A stretch of 64,000 nucleotides of DNA. It comes from Candidatus Accumulibacter cognatus (GTDB lineage: Bacteria > Pseudomonadota > Gammaproteobacteria > Burkholderiales > Rhodocyclaceae). Positions 20,364 through 31,046 of the stretch are shown in pieces. The translations under genes and the position numbers were made by a program. The DNA is taken from the NCBI GenBank assembly GCA_013414765.1, contig CP058708.1:2909553-2973552 (forward strand). Direction: 5' to 3'. The notes below the pieces were generated by a model. The model saw only the letters and a program-made list of their open reading frames with translations, made no database searches and was not told where the DNA came from. The first letter of the stretch is position 1. Every line of letters begins with the position of its first letter.

Positions 20364-20940
20364 CGCTGGCCCTGGCTACAACGACCAGGGCCGGGCGCAG
20401 TACGCGGTCGGCCAGCAGGTAGCCCTTCTGCAGTACGCTGACCACGGTGTTGGGTTCCTGTGGTGATTCGACGACGCTGATCGCCTGGTGTCGATGAGGG
20501 TCGAACTTTTCGCCCAGCGGGTTGACCTCGGTCAGTGCCGACTTTTCGAAAGCCGCGACCAGTTGCCTGAGGGTCAGTTCGGTACCGGATCGAAGGCTCT
20601 CGACACTGGCTGTCTCGGTTGCCAGCGCAGCTTCGAGGCTGTCCTTCACCGCCAGCAGTTCCCGGGCAAAACGGTCAACAGCGAATTTCGCGGCCTTGCT
20701 GATGTCCTCCTGCGCACGACGGCGCACGTTCTCGGTTTCGGCCTTGGCGCGCAGCCATGCATCATGGTACTCCTCGGCCTGTTGTTGAGCTTGTTTAAGG
20801 GTTTCTTCGAGATTGGGCGGGCCGCTTGCAGGGGGCGCTCCTGTTGATGGCGACTCAACGATCTCTGGTGTGACAGAAGCAACTTCCGGTGTGGCCGGGG
20901 CGGCAGTGGTCACTTCGGGTACGGTGTCGTTCGTTTGCAT
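20359..20940 (-). CDS. grpE: Nucleotide exchange factor GrpE
   Basis: 193 residues from the ATG at 20940, with GGGAG about 10 nt upstream; in-frame codons farther back lie in the promoter region. GrpE releases ADP from DnaK. An acidic, Pro/Thr-rich N-terminus is followed by the long dimerising helix ([40 protein letters not shown]) and the beta domain with [15 protein letters not shown] and [21 protein letters not shown]. First gene of the grpE-dnaK-dnaJ cluster. Confidence 0.96.
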   Translation of the reverse strand: MQTNDTVPEVTTAAPATPEVASVTPEIVESPSTGAPPASGPPNLEETLKQAQQQAEEYHDAWLRAKAETENVRRRAQEDISKAAKFAVDRFARELLAVKDSLEAALATETASVESLRSGTELTLRQLVAAFEKSALTEVNPLGEKFDPHRHQAISVVESPQEPNTVVSVLQKGYLLADRVLRPALVVVARASA

Positions 20941-20970
20941 AAATGGTGATCTCCCTGAAAACGGGAAAGA

Positions 20971-20997
20971 GTTTGGGGCGAGTTCTCCGATTTCAAG
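20971..20997 (-). promoter_or_regulatory. Sigma-32-type promoter for grpE
   Basis: On the minus strand, CTTGAAATCGG begins at 20997 and CCCCAAAC ends at 20971, with 13 nt between CTTGAA and CCCC. Same architecture as the dnaK promoter. It lies about 30 nt before the grpE ATG. Confidence 0.65.
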
Positions 20998-21116
20998 CTT
21001 TTTGTCCATTGATCTTGTTGGCTGCGATGCAACTGACGCAAAATTGTTCATGCACGCGGCGGTTCTGCTGCTAGCATCTCAATTCCGGCTGGCAGTCGAT
21101 AGGGGTGGGTTCTGGC

Positions 21117-22463
21117 ATGTTGGAAAAGATCGGCAAATATCCAATCATTCGCTCCCTTGGAAAGGGTGCGACTGCTGTCGTCTATTTGGCCCGAGACCCG
21201 GATATGGACTGCCAGGTCGCCATCAAGCTGATTCGCTTCGGCGAAGAAAATGCAGCCATGTCACGGCGTCTGCGCAAACTTTTCCAGACCGAGGACGCGA
21301 TCGGTCGTCGGCTGAATCACCCCAACATCGTCAAGATCTTCGACGCTGTGGTGGAACCGGATCAGGCCTATCTGGTGATGGAGTTCGTCGAAGGCACCGC
21401 GCTCGACAAGTATTGCGCGATCAATCGACTACTGCCGATGCACCGCGTCATCGGCATCATCTTCAAGTGCTGCCTGGCTCTCGATCACGCCTTCCGCCAG
21501 GGCGTCGTACATCGTGATATCAAACCGGCCAACATCCTGCTCAATGACAACGACGAGCCGAAAATCACCGATTTCGGCCTGGGCCTCAACCTGCTCAAGG
21601 ATATGGGCATGGACTCGACCTTCGTGATGGGGGTTGGTTCACCAGCCTACATGTCCCCTGAGCAGGTCAAGAACTATCCGCTCAATCACAAGACCGACCT
21701 CTATTCGCTGGGGGTCATGCTGTTCCAGTTACTGACCGGGCGCCTACCATTTCGCGCCAACAATCCCGCGACACTGGTCTACAAGATCATCAACATGGAC
21801 TCGCCTTCGGTCTGCGCACTCAACCCGACTCTACCAGCGGGCCTTGATCCGATCATCAAGAAGGCACTTGAGAAGGATCTTTACAGCCGCTACCGTAATG
21901 GTGCCGAGTTCGCCAAGGATCTTTCCTCGGTGCGCTACCAGATGCTCGAAGAAGATCAGATCCAGCAGGATCAGACGCACTTCGAAAGGTTGCGCAAGGT
22001 GGAATTCTTCGCCGAGTTCGAGGATATCGAGTTGTGGGAGGTGCTGCGCATCAGCGTCTGGCGAGAGTTGTCGGAGAAAGTCACGATCATCCGTGAAGGC
22101 GATAACCATCGCAAGTTTGGCGTGGTGGTTGATGGCTTTGTCGAGATCTCCATCAATGGACGGGTGATCTGTCGACTCGGTGCGAGTGAGGTAGTCGGAG
22201 AGATGGCCTTCCTGCACCCGAGCGACTCTCGACGTCACGCCACGGTGGTGACTCTGGAGCCGACCTTGTTCCTGGAGATCAATAGCGCAGCGCTGGAATT
22301 GAGTTCTGATGAAGTACGGGAGCGCTTCAACAAGATTCTGCTGAGCAAACTGCTCGATCGCTTGCGCGAAGCCAACAAAGTGCTGGCCAAGTTCGGCCAG
22401 AACGCCGTTCAAGGCAGCTCTGCCTACGCCGCAGGCCTGATGCCGCCCCTGGAGTTAATGTGA
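21117..22463 (+). CDS. Hanks-type Ser/Thr protein kinase with C-terminal cyclic-nucleotide-binding domain
   Basis: 448 residues from the ATG at 21117, preceded by AGGGGTGGG. The kinase domain (about 5-275) has all key residues: LGKGATAVVYLA loop, Lys37 in VAIKLI, VVHRDIKPANILL (Asp134, Asn139), DFG at 152-154 and YMSPEQV. After a linker, about 305-400 is a cNMP-binding fold (FGVVVDGFVEI...GEMAFLHPSDSRRHATVV) that keeps the Glu and Arg of the phosphate cassette. No membrane segment. Inference: a cytoplasmic kinase gated by cAMP or a related nucleotide. Its stop overlaps the next gene (TGATG), so it is coupled to the TerC-type protein. Confidence 0.9.
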   Translation: MLEKIGKYPIIRSLGKGATAVVYLARDPDMDCQVAIKLIRFGEENAAMSRRLRKLFQTEDAIGRRLNHPNIVKIFDAVVEPDQAYLVMEFVEGTALDKYCAINRLLPMHRVIGIIFKCCLALDHAFRQGVVHRDIKPANILLNDNDEPKITDFGLGLNLLKDMGMDSTFVMGVGSPAYMSPEQVKNYPLNHKTDLYSLGVMLFQLLTGRLPFRANNPATLVYKIINMDSPSVCALNPTLPAGLDPIIKKALEKDLYSRYRNGAEFAKDLSSVRYQMLEEDQIQQDQTHFERLRKVEFFAEFEDIELWEVLRISVWRELSEKVTIIREGDNHRKFGVVVDGFVEISINGRVICRLGASEVVGEMAFLHPSDSRRHATVVTLEPTLFLEINSAALELSSDEVRERFNKILLSKLLDRLREANKVLAKFGQNAVQGSSAYAAGLMPPLELM

Positions 22464-23203
22464 TGCCTGACCTCTCCTCGCCAACGTTCTGGATCGCCGT
22501 ATTCCAGATCATTCTGATCGACATTCTGCTCGGCGGCGACAACGCCGTGGTGATTGCTCTGGCGTGCCGCAGACTGCCTGTGGCGCAACGCAACAAGGGA
22601 ATTTTCTGGGGTGTCTTCGGTGCGATCGGGCTGCGTCTCGTACTGATCTACTTCGCCTTGCAACTCCTGGCGATTCCATATCTCAAGATCGTCGGAGGAC
22701 TGCTGTTGTTCTGGATCGGGGTCAAGCTCATCCTGCCTGAAAATGAAGATGCGCATGATCATGTGCAAGGAAGCAGCACGCTGATCGGAGCGATCAAGAC
22801 GATCATCGTCGCCGACGCGGTGATGAGTATAGACAACGTCATTGCGGTCGCCGGCGCGTCGCATGGATCGATCGTTCTCGTCACATTCGGGATCGTGGTT
22901 TCGATCCCGATCGTGGTCTGGGGTAGCAAACTGGTCCTCGCCCTGATGGATCGATTCCCGATCGTGATCACGGCTGGCGGTGGACTGCTGGGCTGGATTG
23001 GTGGCGGCATGTTGGTGAGCGACCCGGCACTACCAGCAAGCTGGCATGCAACGGTTCCGCACAGCGCTTACCTCGTGTCAGCTTTCGGCGCGTTGCTGGT
23101 GGTAATAACGGGTAAGTGGCTGGCCAGCCGGCAAGCGGCGCATGCGGCCGTTGAACTGGCAACTGCGGCCACCGAGAAATTTGGGGAAGGAAGAAAACAA
23201 TGA
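22463..23203 (+). CDS. TerC-family (YjbE-type) integral membrane protein
   Basis: 246 residues, mostly hydrophobic, with about seven predicted helices. The paired acidic motifs DILLGGDNAVVIALA and DAVMSIDNVIAVAG are the TerC signature, implicated in metal-ion handling (Mn2+ efflux or metalation of exported enzymes in characterised relatives). The ATG overlaps the kinase stop (TGATG); the end overlaps the Usp gene start (ATGA). A loop with NEDAHDH between helices could bind metal. Substrate not determinable from sequence. Confidence 0.9.
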   Translation: MPDLSSPTFWIAVFQIILIDILLGGDNAVVIALACRRLPVAQRNKGIFWGVFGAIGLRLVLIYFALQLLAIPYLKIVGGLLLFWIGVKLILPENEDAHDHVQGSSTLIGAIKTIIVADAVMSIDNVIAVAGASHGSIVLVTFGIVVSIPIVVWGSKLVLALMDRFPIVITAGGGLLGWIGGGMLVSDPALPASWHATVPHSAYLVSAFGALLVVITGKWLASRQAAHAAVELATAATEKFGEGRKQ

Positions 23204-23628
23204 AAGCACTCTGGCTGATTGCGGTCGACGGCTCGCCGCCCGCCTTGCGGGCAGTCGATCATGTCCTGCTCGAAGCGGCTCGAGACGCCATCGCACCGGC
23301 GATCATGCTGGTCAATGTGCAGGCGCCCCTGCCCTCGGACGTCACCCGTTTCGTCAGCCACGGCGTCGTCCAGGACTACCACCGCGAGGCCGGCGAAGCC
23401 GCATTGGCCGGTGCGCGTTTCAGACTGGAAACCGGTGGGCTCGCATACTCGCAACATATCCTGGTCGGCGAGCCGGCCCCGACGATTGTCAATTTCGCCA
23501 GAGAGCAGCACTGCACCTTGATCGTCATCGGGGCTCGGGGCCTTGGCTCAGTGGCCAGCGCGCTGCTGGGATCGGTCACGAGCAAGGTCATCCATCTCAC
23601 AGAACTGCCGGTTCTGGTGGTGAAGTAG
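23200..23628 (+). CDS. UspA-type universal stress protein
   Basis: 142 residues. Single Usp domain: LWLIAVDGSPPALRAVDHVL at the N-terminus and the ATP-binding motif G-2x-G-9x-G-S in GARGLGSVASALLGSV near residues 110-130, so nucleotide binding is likely. It ends with LTELPVLVVK, a full domain. It is translated from an ATG overlapping the TerC-family stop, the third gene of a kinase-membrane protein-Usp operon. It may be a target or partner of the kinase (inference only). Confidence 0.92.
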   Translation: MKALWLIAVDGSPPALRAVDHVLLEAARDAIAPAIMLVNVQAPLPSDVTRFVSHGVVQDYHREAGEAALAGARFRLETGGLAYSQHILVGEPAPTIVNFAREQHCTLIVIGARGLGSVASALLGSVTSKVIHLTELPVLVVK

Positions 23629-23644
23629 GCGGCAGACCTGCGCG

Positions 23645-24976
23645 CTACAGAACGTAGCGCGACAGATCCTCGTTCCGGGCCAGTTCGGCAAGCCGACTGT
23701 CCACGTAGGCTGCATCGATGGCAACGTTCTCCAGGCCTCCCTCGCAGGCGGAAAACGACACCTCCTCAAGCAGCCGCTCCATGACCGTATACAGTCGTCG
23801 AGCACCGATGTTCTCGGTGCGTTCGTTGACCGACCAGGCAATCTCGGCCAAGCGTTTGATACCGTCAGCGGCAAAGTCGAGGGTTACCCCTTCGGTTGCC
23901 AGCAGCGCCTGGTATTGCATGGTCAGGCAGGCGTCAGTCTGCGTCAGAATGCACTCGAAGTCGGCAACCGACAAGGAATCAAGCTCGACCCGGATCGGCA
24001 GGCGACCCTGCAGTTCTGGGATCAGATCCGACGGTTTGGCCAAGTGGAATGCACCGCTGGCAATAAACAGGATGTGATCGGTACGAATCATCCCGTACTT
24101 GGTCGATACCGTGGTGCCTTCAACGAGTGGCAGCAGATCGCGCTGTACCCCCTGACGCGAAACGTCCACGCCGTGCGTGTCGCTGCGCGAGGCAATCTTG
24201 TCGATTTCGTCGAGAAAAACGATGCCGTTCTGCTCGACATTGCGCACGGCATCGTGTTTGACGTCTTCATCATTGACCAGTTTTGCGGCTTCTTCCTCGA
24301 TCAGCAATCTGCGCGCATCGCAAATCTTCAGCTTGCGCGATTTCTTGCGACCCCCGCCCATGTTCTGGAACATGCCCTGGATCTGGGAGGTCAGTTCCTC
24401 CATCCCCGGTGGAGCAAAGATCTCGGCCTGCATCAACGGAGCAGCGACATCCACCTCGATCTCCTTGTGGTCCAGTTCGCCCTCGCGCAGTTTCTTGCGG
24501 AATTTCTGCCGTGTCGCACTGTCTTCCGTCGATTGCGCATCGTTGAAGAAATTGCCGCGTGCTGGCGGCAATAGTGCGTCGAGAATGCGATCTTCGGCAG
24601 CGTCTTCGGCGCGCACGCGAACGCCTGTCAGCGCCTGCTCACGAGCGCTTTTGACGGCAATCTCGACGAGGTCGCGGATAATCGTTTCGACATCGCGACC
24701 CACGTAACCAACCTCGGTAAACTTGGTCGCCTCGATCTTGATGAACGGCGCATTGGCCAGACGCGCCAGCCGGCGTGCGATTTCGGTCTTGCCAACACCA
24801 GTGGGCCCGATCATCAGAATGTTCTTGGGTGTGATCTCCTGGCGTAGTGGCTCGGTGACCTGCGCGCGCCGCCAGCGGTTGCGCAGCGCAATTGCCACAG
24901 CCTTCTTGGCCTTCCCCTGACCAACGATATGTTTGTCCAGTTCGTGAACAATTTCCTGCGGAGTCATCGCCGACAT
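23645..24976 (-). CDS. hslU: HslU ATPase subunit of the HslVU protease
   Basis: 443 residues. AAA+ unfoldase that feeds substrates to HslV. Begins [37 protein letters not shown] (split here by conserved motifs), Walker [16 protein letters not shown], the GYVGRD pore loop, Walker [12 protein letters not shown], sensor region FIASGAFH, and the C-terminal [13 protein letters not shown] ending in DLSRYVL, the tail that inserts into HslV. It is 2 nt downstream of hslV. Confidence 0.97.
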   Translation of the reverse strand: MSAMTPQEIVHELDKHIVGQGKAKKAVAIALRNRWRRAQVTEPLRQEITPKNILMIGPTGVGKTEIARRLARLANAPFIKIEATKFTEVGYVGRDVETIIRDLVEIAVKSAREQALTGVRVRAEDAAEDRILDALLPPARGNFFNDAQSTEDSATRQKFRKKLREGELDHKEIEVDVAAPLMQAEIFAPPGMEELTSQIQGMFQNMGGGRKKSRKLKICDARRLLIEEEAAKLVNDEDVKHDAVRNVEQNGIVFLDEIDKIASRSDTHGVDVSRQGVQRDLLPLVEGTTVSTKYGMIRTDHILFIASGAFHLAKPSDLIPELQGRLPIRVELDSLSVADFECILTQTDACLTMQYQALLATEGVTLDFAADGIKRLAEIAWSVNERTENIGARRLYTVMERLLEEVSFSACEGGLENVAIDAAYVDSRLAELARNEDLSRYVL

Positions 24977-24978
24977 GA

Positions 24979-25515
24979 TTATTCAAGCACCTCGATGGTG
25001 AAGTTCTGATTGGTATAGATGCACAGATCACTGGCGATTTGCAGCGACTTGCGGACCACCTCGGCCGGATCGAGTTCGCTGTTTTCAACCAGTGCGCGTG
25101 CCGCTGCTTGCGCGAAGGCGCCTCCCGAACCAATGGCGACGATGCCGTACTCCGGTTCGAGCACATCACCATTGCCTGTGATGATCAGCGAATTCTCCTG
25201 ATCAGCGACTGCCAGCATGGCTTCCAGCCGGCGCAGGGCGCGGTCGCTGCGCCAGTCCTTGGCGAGTTCGACCGCCGAGCGGAGTAAATTGCCCTGGTGT
25301 TTGTCAAGTTTGGCTTCGAAACGCTCAAAGAGGGTGAAGGCATCCGCCGTTCCACCCGCAAAGCCAGCGAGAATCCGCCCCTGATAGATGCGCCGAACCT
25401 TGCGCGCACTTGCCTTGATGACGAGCTGGCCAAGGGTTACCTGTCCGTCGCCACCCATGGCAACACGCTTGCCGCGGCGAACTGACAGGATCGTCGTGCC
25501 GTGGTACTGGTCCAT
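24979..25515 (-). CDS. hslV: HslV peptidase subunit of the HslVU protease
   Basis: 178 residues. Threonine peptidase with proteasome beta fold. A six-residue propeptide MDQYHG precedes [19 protein letters not shown]; Thr7 becomes the N-terminal nucleophile after processing. [17 protein letters not shown] and [16 protein letters not shown] are family blocks. AGGAG lies before the ATG. Forms a dodecamer capped by HslU. No heat-shock promoter is evident immediately upstream; transcription may come from the STAS gene. Confidence 0.97.
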   Translation of the reverse strand: MDQYHGTTILSVRRGKRVAMGGDGQVTLGQLVIKASARKVRRIYQGRILAGFAGGTADAFTLFERFEAKLDKHQGNLLRSAVELAKDWRSDRALRRLEAMLAVADQENSLIITGNGDVLEPEYGIVAIGSGGAFAQAAARALVENSELDPAEVVRKSLQIASDLCIYTNQNFTIEVLE

Positions 25516-25536
25516 ACAAAACTCCTGTTGGTAATC

Positions 25537-26772
25537 CTAGTTTCTGGCGAGAACGATTTCCGCCACGGACTTCAGACCGACGACACGGAAGAGTTCAGCA
25601 AGTAGGTAATGGGGATGACGGAAAATAATCTGCCGGCCAGTCCGCTTGACCGTGGTCAGAATGTTGAGCAGGGCGCCAGCACTCAGGAAGTCCATACGGG
25701 TTACTGCCGAACAGTCAATAAGTACCGGATCATTGACTGCGGCGTACGCCAGCAAGTCGGGAAAACGAGCCCCCTTGACATCGCCCTTGATGACATAGGC
25801 TTCGGTCAACAACTGATCGGCGGCGGCGAGAACCAGCGGAGGAGACTCGGCTTCCATCACCCGCTTGGGCTCCCAGGAGGGTGGCGAAATCTCGAAAGTC
25901 ACCGCATAGTTGACCGCCAGATCCTCGAAAACCTCCAACTCTCCACGCAACTGACAGATCTCGAGCTTCAACAGCCAGCAGGCCTGGCTTTCTGCACGAC
26001 CGGGCACGACCAGGCGGTCGACCAGGGTCGCCAAATGATCACGGCCCAGCAGTTCGATCTCACGCCGATCCTTGCGAGCCTGCTGCAGCAGTTCCAGTAG
26101 CCGCTGACAACCGGCAGCATCCAGTTTGCGCAACTTCGACATATCTAGACGAAGATGCGGGGTTCGTGCGAGGGCTTGGCGCACGGCGGTAAACCCGGTT
26201 TCGTTGTCGCCCGTCAAATCACCTTTAAATAATACCGACCCAACCCCTTTGGCGTGTACCGAAACGGCGACGACAGCATCGCGCCAACCTGGCGGCGATT
26301 TCTCGAAGGATTGAGCATAATCGATTCCCAGACCCTCAAAAGCGGCTTTTTGGCCGGTCAATCGGAAAAGGTCAAAAAGCATCAACCACAAGCGCTCGCC
26401 GGGGCCAGAGCGGTAGGAGCGCGTCGACCTCTCTAGCAACGCGCGAACCGCGCTCTCCTGGCCATTCGAATAAAGCATGGCCGCTTCTTCAGCCTCGGCA
26501 TCGATCGGATCCAGCTCGGCCTCGATCTGAAATTCAGGAGCGGTCTCACTAAATTGAAACTCGCTGAGATCCAGTGGCTGCCCTTCGGCCGGGGAAACCG
26601 GAGCAGTGAAGGGGAGGTCTCCCGGTACCAGGCCGACTGGAGCCGTGGCGACCGGTTTGTCTTCCGGTGCCTGACCAAGGGCTCCGCCCCGTTCGTCGCG
26701 TGTGCGGGGAACGGCGGCCGGCCGCGCAACCATTTTCTTTTCCTGCGGCTTTTTAAAAAACGAAAAAACCAT
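25537..26772 (-). CDS. Protein with two STAS-type domains
   Basis: 411 residues if started at MVFSFFKKPQEKK (ATG 26772); an upstream start to 26838 is open, and neither has a clear ribosome site. The N-terminal third is Pro/Glu-rich. One STAS-like domain spans about 165-250 (SVLFKGDLTGDNETGFTAVRQ...LDMSKLRKLDAAGCQRLLELL) and a second about 315-405 (AYVIKGDVKGARFPDLLAYA...LIDCSAVTRMDFLSAGALLNIL). These are anti-sigma-antagonist-like folds; the DFLSAG Ser could be the phosphorylation site. It lies 21 nt upstream of hslV in the same direction. Partners are unknown. Confidence 0.75.
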   Translation of the reverse strand: MVFSFFKKPQEKKMVARPAAVPRTRDERGGALGQAPEDKPVATAPVGLVPGDLPFTAPVSPAEGQPLDLSEFQFSETAPEFQIEAELDPIDAEAEEAAMLYSNGQESAVRALLERSTRSYRSGPGERLWLMLFDLFRLTGQKAAFEGLGIDYAQSFEKSPPGWRDAVVAVSVHAKGVGSVLFKGDLTGDNETGFTAVRQALARTPHLRLDMSKLRKLDAAGCQRLLELLQQARKDRREIELLGRDHLATLVDRLVVPGRAESQACWLLKLEICQLRGELEVFEDLAVNYAVTFEISPPSWEPKRVMEAESPPLVLAAADQLLTEAYVIKGDVKGARFPDLLAYAAVNDPVLIDCSAVTRMDFLSAGALLNILTTVKRTGRQIIFRHPHYLLAELFRVVGLKSVAEIVLARN

Positions 26773-26982
26773 TTGATGAGGAGAACTGCAGTTGAATTCC
26801 AAAATTCGCGATAAGGCAATAAGTTTACCTTGTAACACATCGCCCAGCGCACTGCAATTTCAATCCGGGGTCGATTCTTACTTCCGACCTGCATTCGGGA
26901 GGATGTTCACTGCCACCCGCAAGTAGCCGATTCTCCACACTTTATTTGGATCGACGAATTCATCCTGATTTCGTCGTGGGGA

Positions 26983-28487
<1,505 letters not shown>

Positions 28488-28501
28488 CCTGCGAGCAAGG
28501 A

Positions 28502-28523
28502 GGGCATCGCCTGGGCGATGCCC
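28502..28523 (+). terminator. Hairpin after eno
   Basis: A perfect 9-bp stem GGGCATCGC / GCGATGCCC with a 4-nt loop, starting 15 nt after the enolase stop. No U-tract follows, so it may be a 3' stabilising hairpin or need Rho. The remaining gap to 28778 shows nothing else. Confidence 0.5.
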
Positions 28524-28778
28524 TGCCGTGCGTTGTTTGACCCGCTCTGGATCGACAACCAATCCCTTTCCCGCGTTGCTGACGCCTTCTCGCGAACAAT
28601 CAGCTTGGCTGTATGATCTTCTACCTAAAGCTCCTTGCCGATCCAGTTCAAGGCAAGCGATTTCATGGTGTCGAATGCCATAATCGGCCAGATGATGAGT
28701 CCCAAACTCGATACCGCAATACCCAGCCTGTCTGCAAACGCTTTGCGAGATCCGGAATATTTCGGTATCGTTGGAACG

Positions 28779-29090
28779 ATGACCAATACCGACGCCGTCA
28801 CCACGCTCGCCGCGCTGGCACAGGAAAGCCGCCTCGCCATCTTCCGCCTGCTGGTGCAGAACGCGCCTGCAGGCTTGACCGTAGGCCTGATTGCCGAGCA
28901 GCTGCAATTACCGGCACCCACCCTGTCTTTTCACCTGAAGACCCTGACTCACGCAGGTCTGGTCAATACCACGCAAGAAGGCCGCTTCGTTCGCTGTCAT
29001 GCCGTGCTGGACAGAATCGACGACTTGGTTGCTTTCCTGACTGACAACTGCTGCGGAGGACATCCCGAGATTTGCAAACCACAGCTATAA
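28779..29090 (+). CDS. ArsR-family winged-helix regulator
   Basis: 103 residues from the ATG at 28779 (MTNTDAVTTLAALAQESRLAIFRLL), the usual ArsR beginning; the longer open frame upstream has no conserved sequence. The helix-turn-helix is in LTVGLIAEQLQLPAPTLSFHLKTLTHAGLV. The C-terminus DNCCGGHPEICKP contains three cysteines, which could bind metal or arsenite. Family members repress until ligand binds. It lies 29 nt upstream of the polyamine-type transporter operon in the same direction, but its own target cannot be read from this sequence. Confidence 0.85.
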   Translation: MTNTDAVTTLAALAQESRLAIFRLLVQNAPAGLTVGLIAEQLQLPAPTLSFHLKTLTHAGLVNTTQEGRFVRCHAVLDRIDDLVAFLTDNCCGGHPEICKPQL

Positions 29091-29119
29091 TCGTTCCCGG
29101 AAGCTACACTATTTGAATC

Positions 29120-30205
29120 ATGGCGCTACTCGAGATCCGAAATGTCAGCCGCCGTTTCGGCGAACTCCAGGCTGTCGACGACGTTTCCCTGTCGATCGAG
29201 GCGGGCGAATTCTTTACCTTGGTGGGTCCCTCGGGCTGTGGCAAAACCACCCTGCTGCGCCTGATCGCCGGATTCGACGCACCTGACGCCGGCCAGCTAC
29301 TACTTGACGGGCAAGCTCTGGCCGGCATTCCACCTGAAAAAAGACCGGTGCACACGGTTTTTCAGAGCTACGCGCTGTTTCCGCACATGACCGTGGCGCA
29401 GAATGTCGCCTTTCCCTTGGAGATGGCTGGAAAGTCCCAGGACGAGATCAGTATTCGTCTCAAGGATGCGCTGGAACTGGTGCACCTGGCCAACAAGGCT
29501 CGCCAGTTTCCCCGCCAATTGTCCGGCGGACAACGGCAGCGCGTCGCTCTAGCGCGGGCGCTGATCAACAAGCCGCGCCTGCTGTTGCTCGATGAACCGC
29601 TGGCGGCACTCGACGCCAAACTGCGCGAACAGATCACCGGGGAACTGATCGCGCTACAGCGCGAGGTCGGCATCACCTTTATCTTCGTCACCCATTCGCA
29701 GCAGGAGGCGCTGGCGGTATCACACCGCATCGCCATCATGAACAATGGGCGCATCGAGCAGGTCGGCGCTCCCGAGCAGATCTATGGCTTCCCGCGCAAC
29801 CGCTTTGTGGCCGATTTCATCGGGACCATCAACCTGCTGCCGGTCGAAGTGCGGGCAACGGATCACGATGGACTGCACCTGTTCGCTGCTGGACTCGGGG
29901 ATATTGTCGGCACACCGATCGTCGGACCCAGCCCCGGCGAGCAGGGTGCCTTTGCCGTCCGCCCGGAACAACTGCGCATCGTCCCTGCCGGGGACCTGAC
30001 CGAGCTGGACAACCACTTTTATGGCCGCGTGCGCGACCACCTTTACCTCGGCGACGTCACCGTTTACAAGATTGCGCTCGAAAATGGGGTAGTGCTCGAG
30101 GCGATGCTCACCAACGCAGTTCCTGGACGCGCCAGGTTCCTTGAACGCGGCGCCCCGGTCGCGGTCGGCTGGCAACGTGACGCAGGGGTCTACCTGCGTG
30201 ACTGA
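29120..30205 (+). CDS. potA: Polyamine-type ABC transporter ATPase
   Basis: 361 residues. Walker A LVGPSGCGKTTLLRLIAGF, Q-loop FQSYALFPHMTVAQNVAFPL, signature LSGGQRQRVALARALI, Walker B LLLLDEPLAALD and the switch His in FVTHSQQEAL. The C-terminal part is a TOBE domain (QGAFAVRPEQLRI...LGDVTVYKI), as in PotA/MalK-type ATPases. First gene of four overlapping transporter genes. Substrate by analogy: putrescine or spermidine. Confidence 0.9.
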   Translation: MALLEIRNVSRRFGELQAVDDVSLSIEAGEFFTLVGPSGCGKTTLLRLIAGFDAPDAGQLLLDGQALAGIPPEKRPVHTVFQSYALFPHMTVAQNVAFPLEMAGKSQDEISIRLKDALELVHLANKARQFPRQLSGGQRQRVALARALINKPRLLLLDEPLAALDAKLREQITGELIALQREVGITFIFVTHSQQEALAVSHRIAIMNNGRIEQVGAPEQIYGFPRNRFVADFIGTINLLPVEVRATDHDGLHLFAAGLGDIVGTPIVGPSPGEQGAFAVRPEQLRIVPAGDLTELDNHFYGRVRDHLYLGDVTVYKIALENGVVLEAMLTNAVPGRARFLERGAPVAVGWQRDAGVYLRD

Positions 30206-31046
30206 AACAGCCAGACGCCCGGTTGGTCGAGGTGAGTCGTTGACCAAATGGCTGGTCAGCCTGCCGCCAACCCTGTTTCTGGTGGTTTTTTTCCTTGCGC
30301 CGGCCTTGCTGATGGTTGGTGCCTCGTTCCAGCAGCCGGGTGACTTCGGAGGACTGGTGCCGGCCATGCAGGATGGCCAGTTCACCCTGTCCCTGGAAAC
30401 CTACCGCTTCTTCCTCGGCGACTGGATCTATGCCGAAATCTTCGGCCGTTCCTTCCTGGTCGCCGCAACCACCACTTCGATCTGCCTGCTGCTGGCCTAT
30501 CCTCTGGCCTTACTGATCGCCCGCAGCGGCCAGCGTCATCGCAATCTGCTGGTGTTGTTGGTAATCCTGCCTCTGGCCAGCAATTTCCTGATCCGCATCT
30601 ACGCCTGGATCATTCTCCTCGGCCCGGCCAATCTGCTGTATACGCCTTTCGCAGTGATTGCCGGCATGGTCTATGTGCACCTGCCGTTCATGGTCCTGCC
30701 ACTGTACAACAACCTGGAGCAGCACGATCCGGCACTGCTCGAAGCGGCCCAGGATCTTGGTGCCGGCACCTGGACGCGCTTTTGGCGAATCACCCTGCCG
30801 CTTTCGCTACCCGGTATCTGGGCGGGCTCGGCGCTGGTCTTCATTCCGGTTCTCGGCATGTTCGCCATTCCCGAGTTGCTTGGAGGCACACGAGATCTGC
30901 TGATCGGCAATCTGATCAAGGAACAGTTTCTCGACAACCGCGACTGGCCGCTGGGTTCGACCTTGTCGCTGCTGTTGACCGCCGCCGTGCTGGCTCTGGC
31001 GGGATTGTCAGCGAAGGCCGGGCGGTTGCGCCGGGGGAGTACCTGA
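30198..31046 (+). CDS. potB: Polyamine-type ABC transporter permease (PotB-like)
   Basis: 282 residues from the GTG at 30198, which overlaps the potA end; AGGGGTC lies upstream. About six membrane helices, the first LPPTLFLVVFFLAPALLMVGASF. The cytoplasmic EAA loop that docks the ATPase is EAAQDLGAGTWTRFWRITLPLSLPG, split between conserved EAA and G positions. Its stop overlaps the next start (TGATG), showing translational coupling. Confidence 0.9.
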   Translation: MTETARRPVGRGESLTKWLVSLPPTLFLVVFFLAPALLMVGASFQQPGDFGGLVPAMQDGQFTLSLETYRFFLGDWIYAEIFGRSFLVAATTTSICLLLAYPLALLIARSGQRHRNLLVLLVILPLASNFLIRIYAWIILLGPANLLYTPFAVIAGMVYVHLPFMVLPLYNNLEQHDPALLEAAQDLGAGTWTRFWRITLPLSLPGIWAGSALVFIPVLGMFAIPELLGGTRDLLIGNLIKEQFLDNRDWPLGSTLSLLLTAAVLALAGLSAKAGRLRRGST

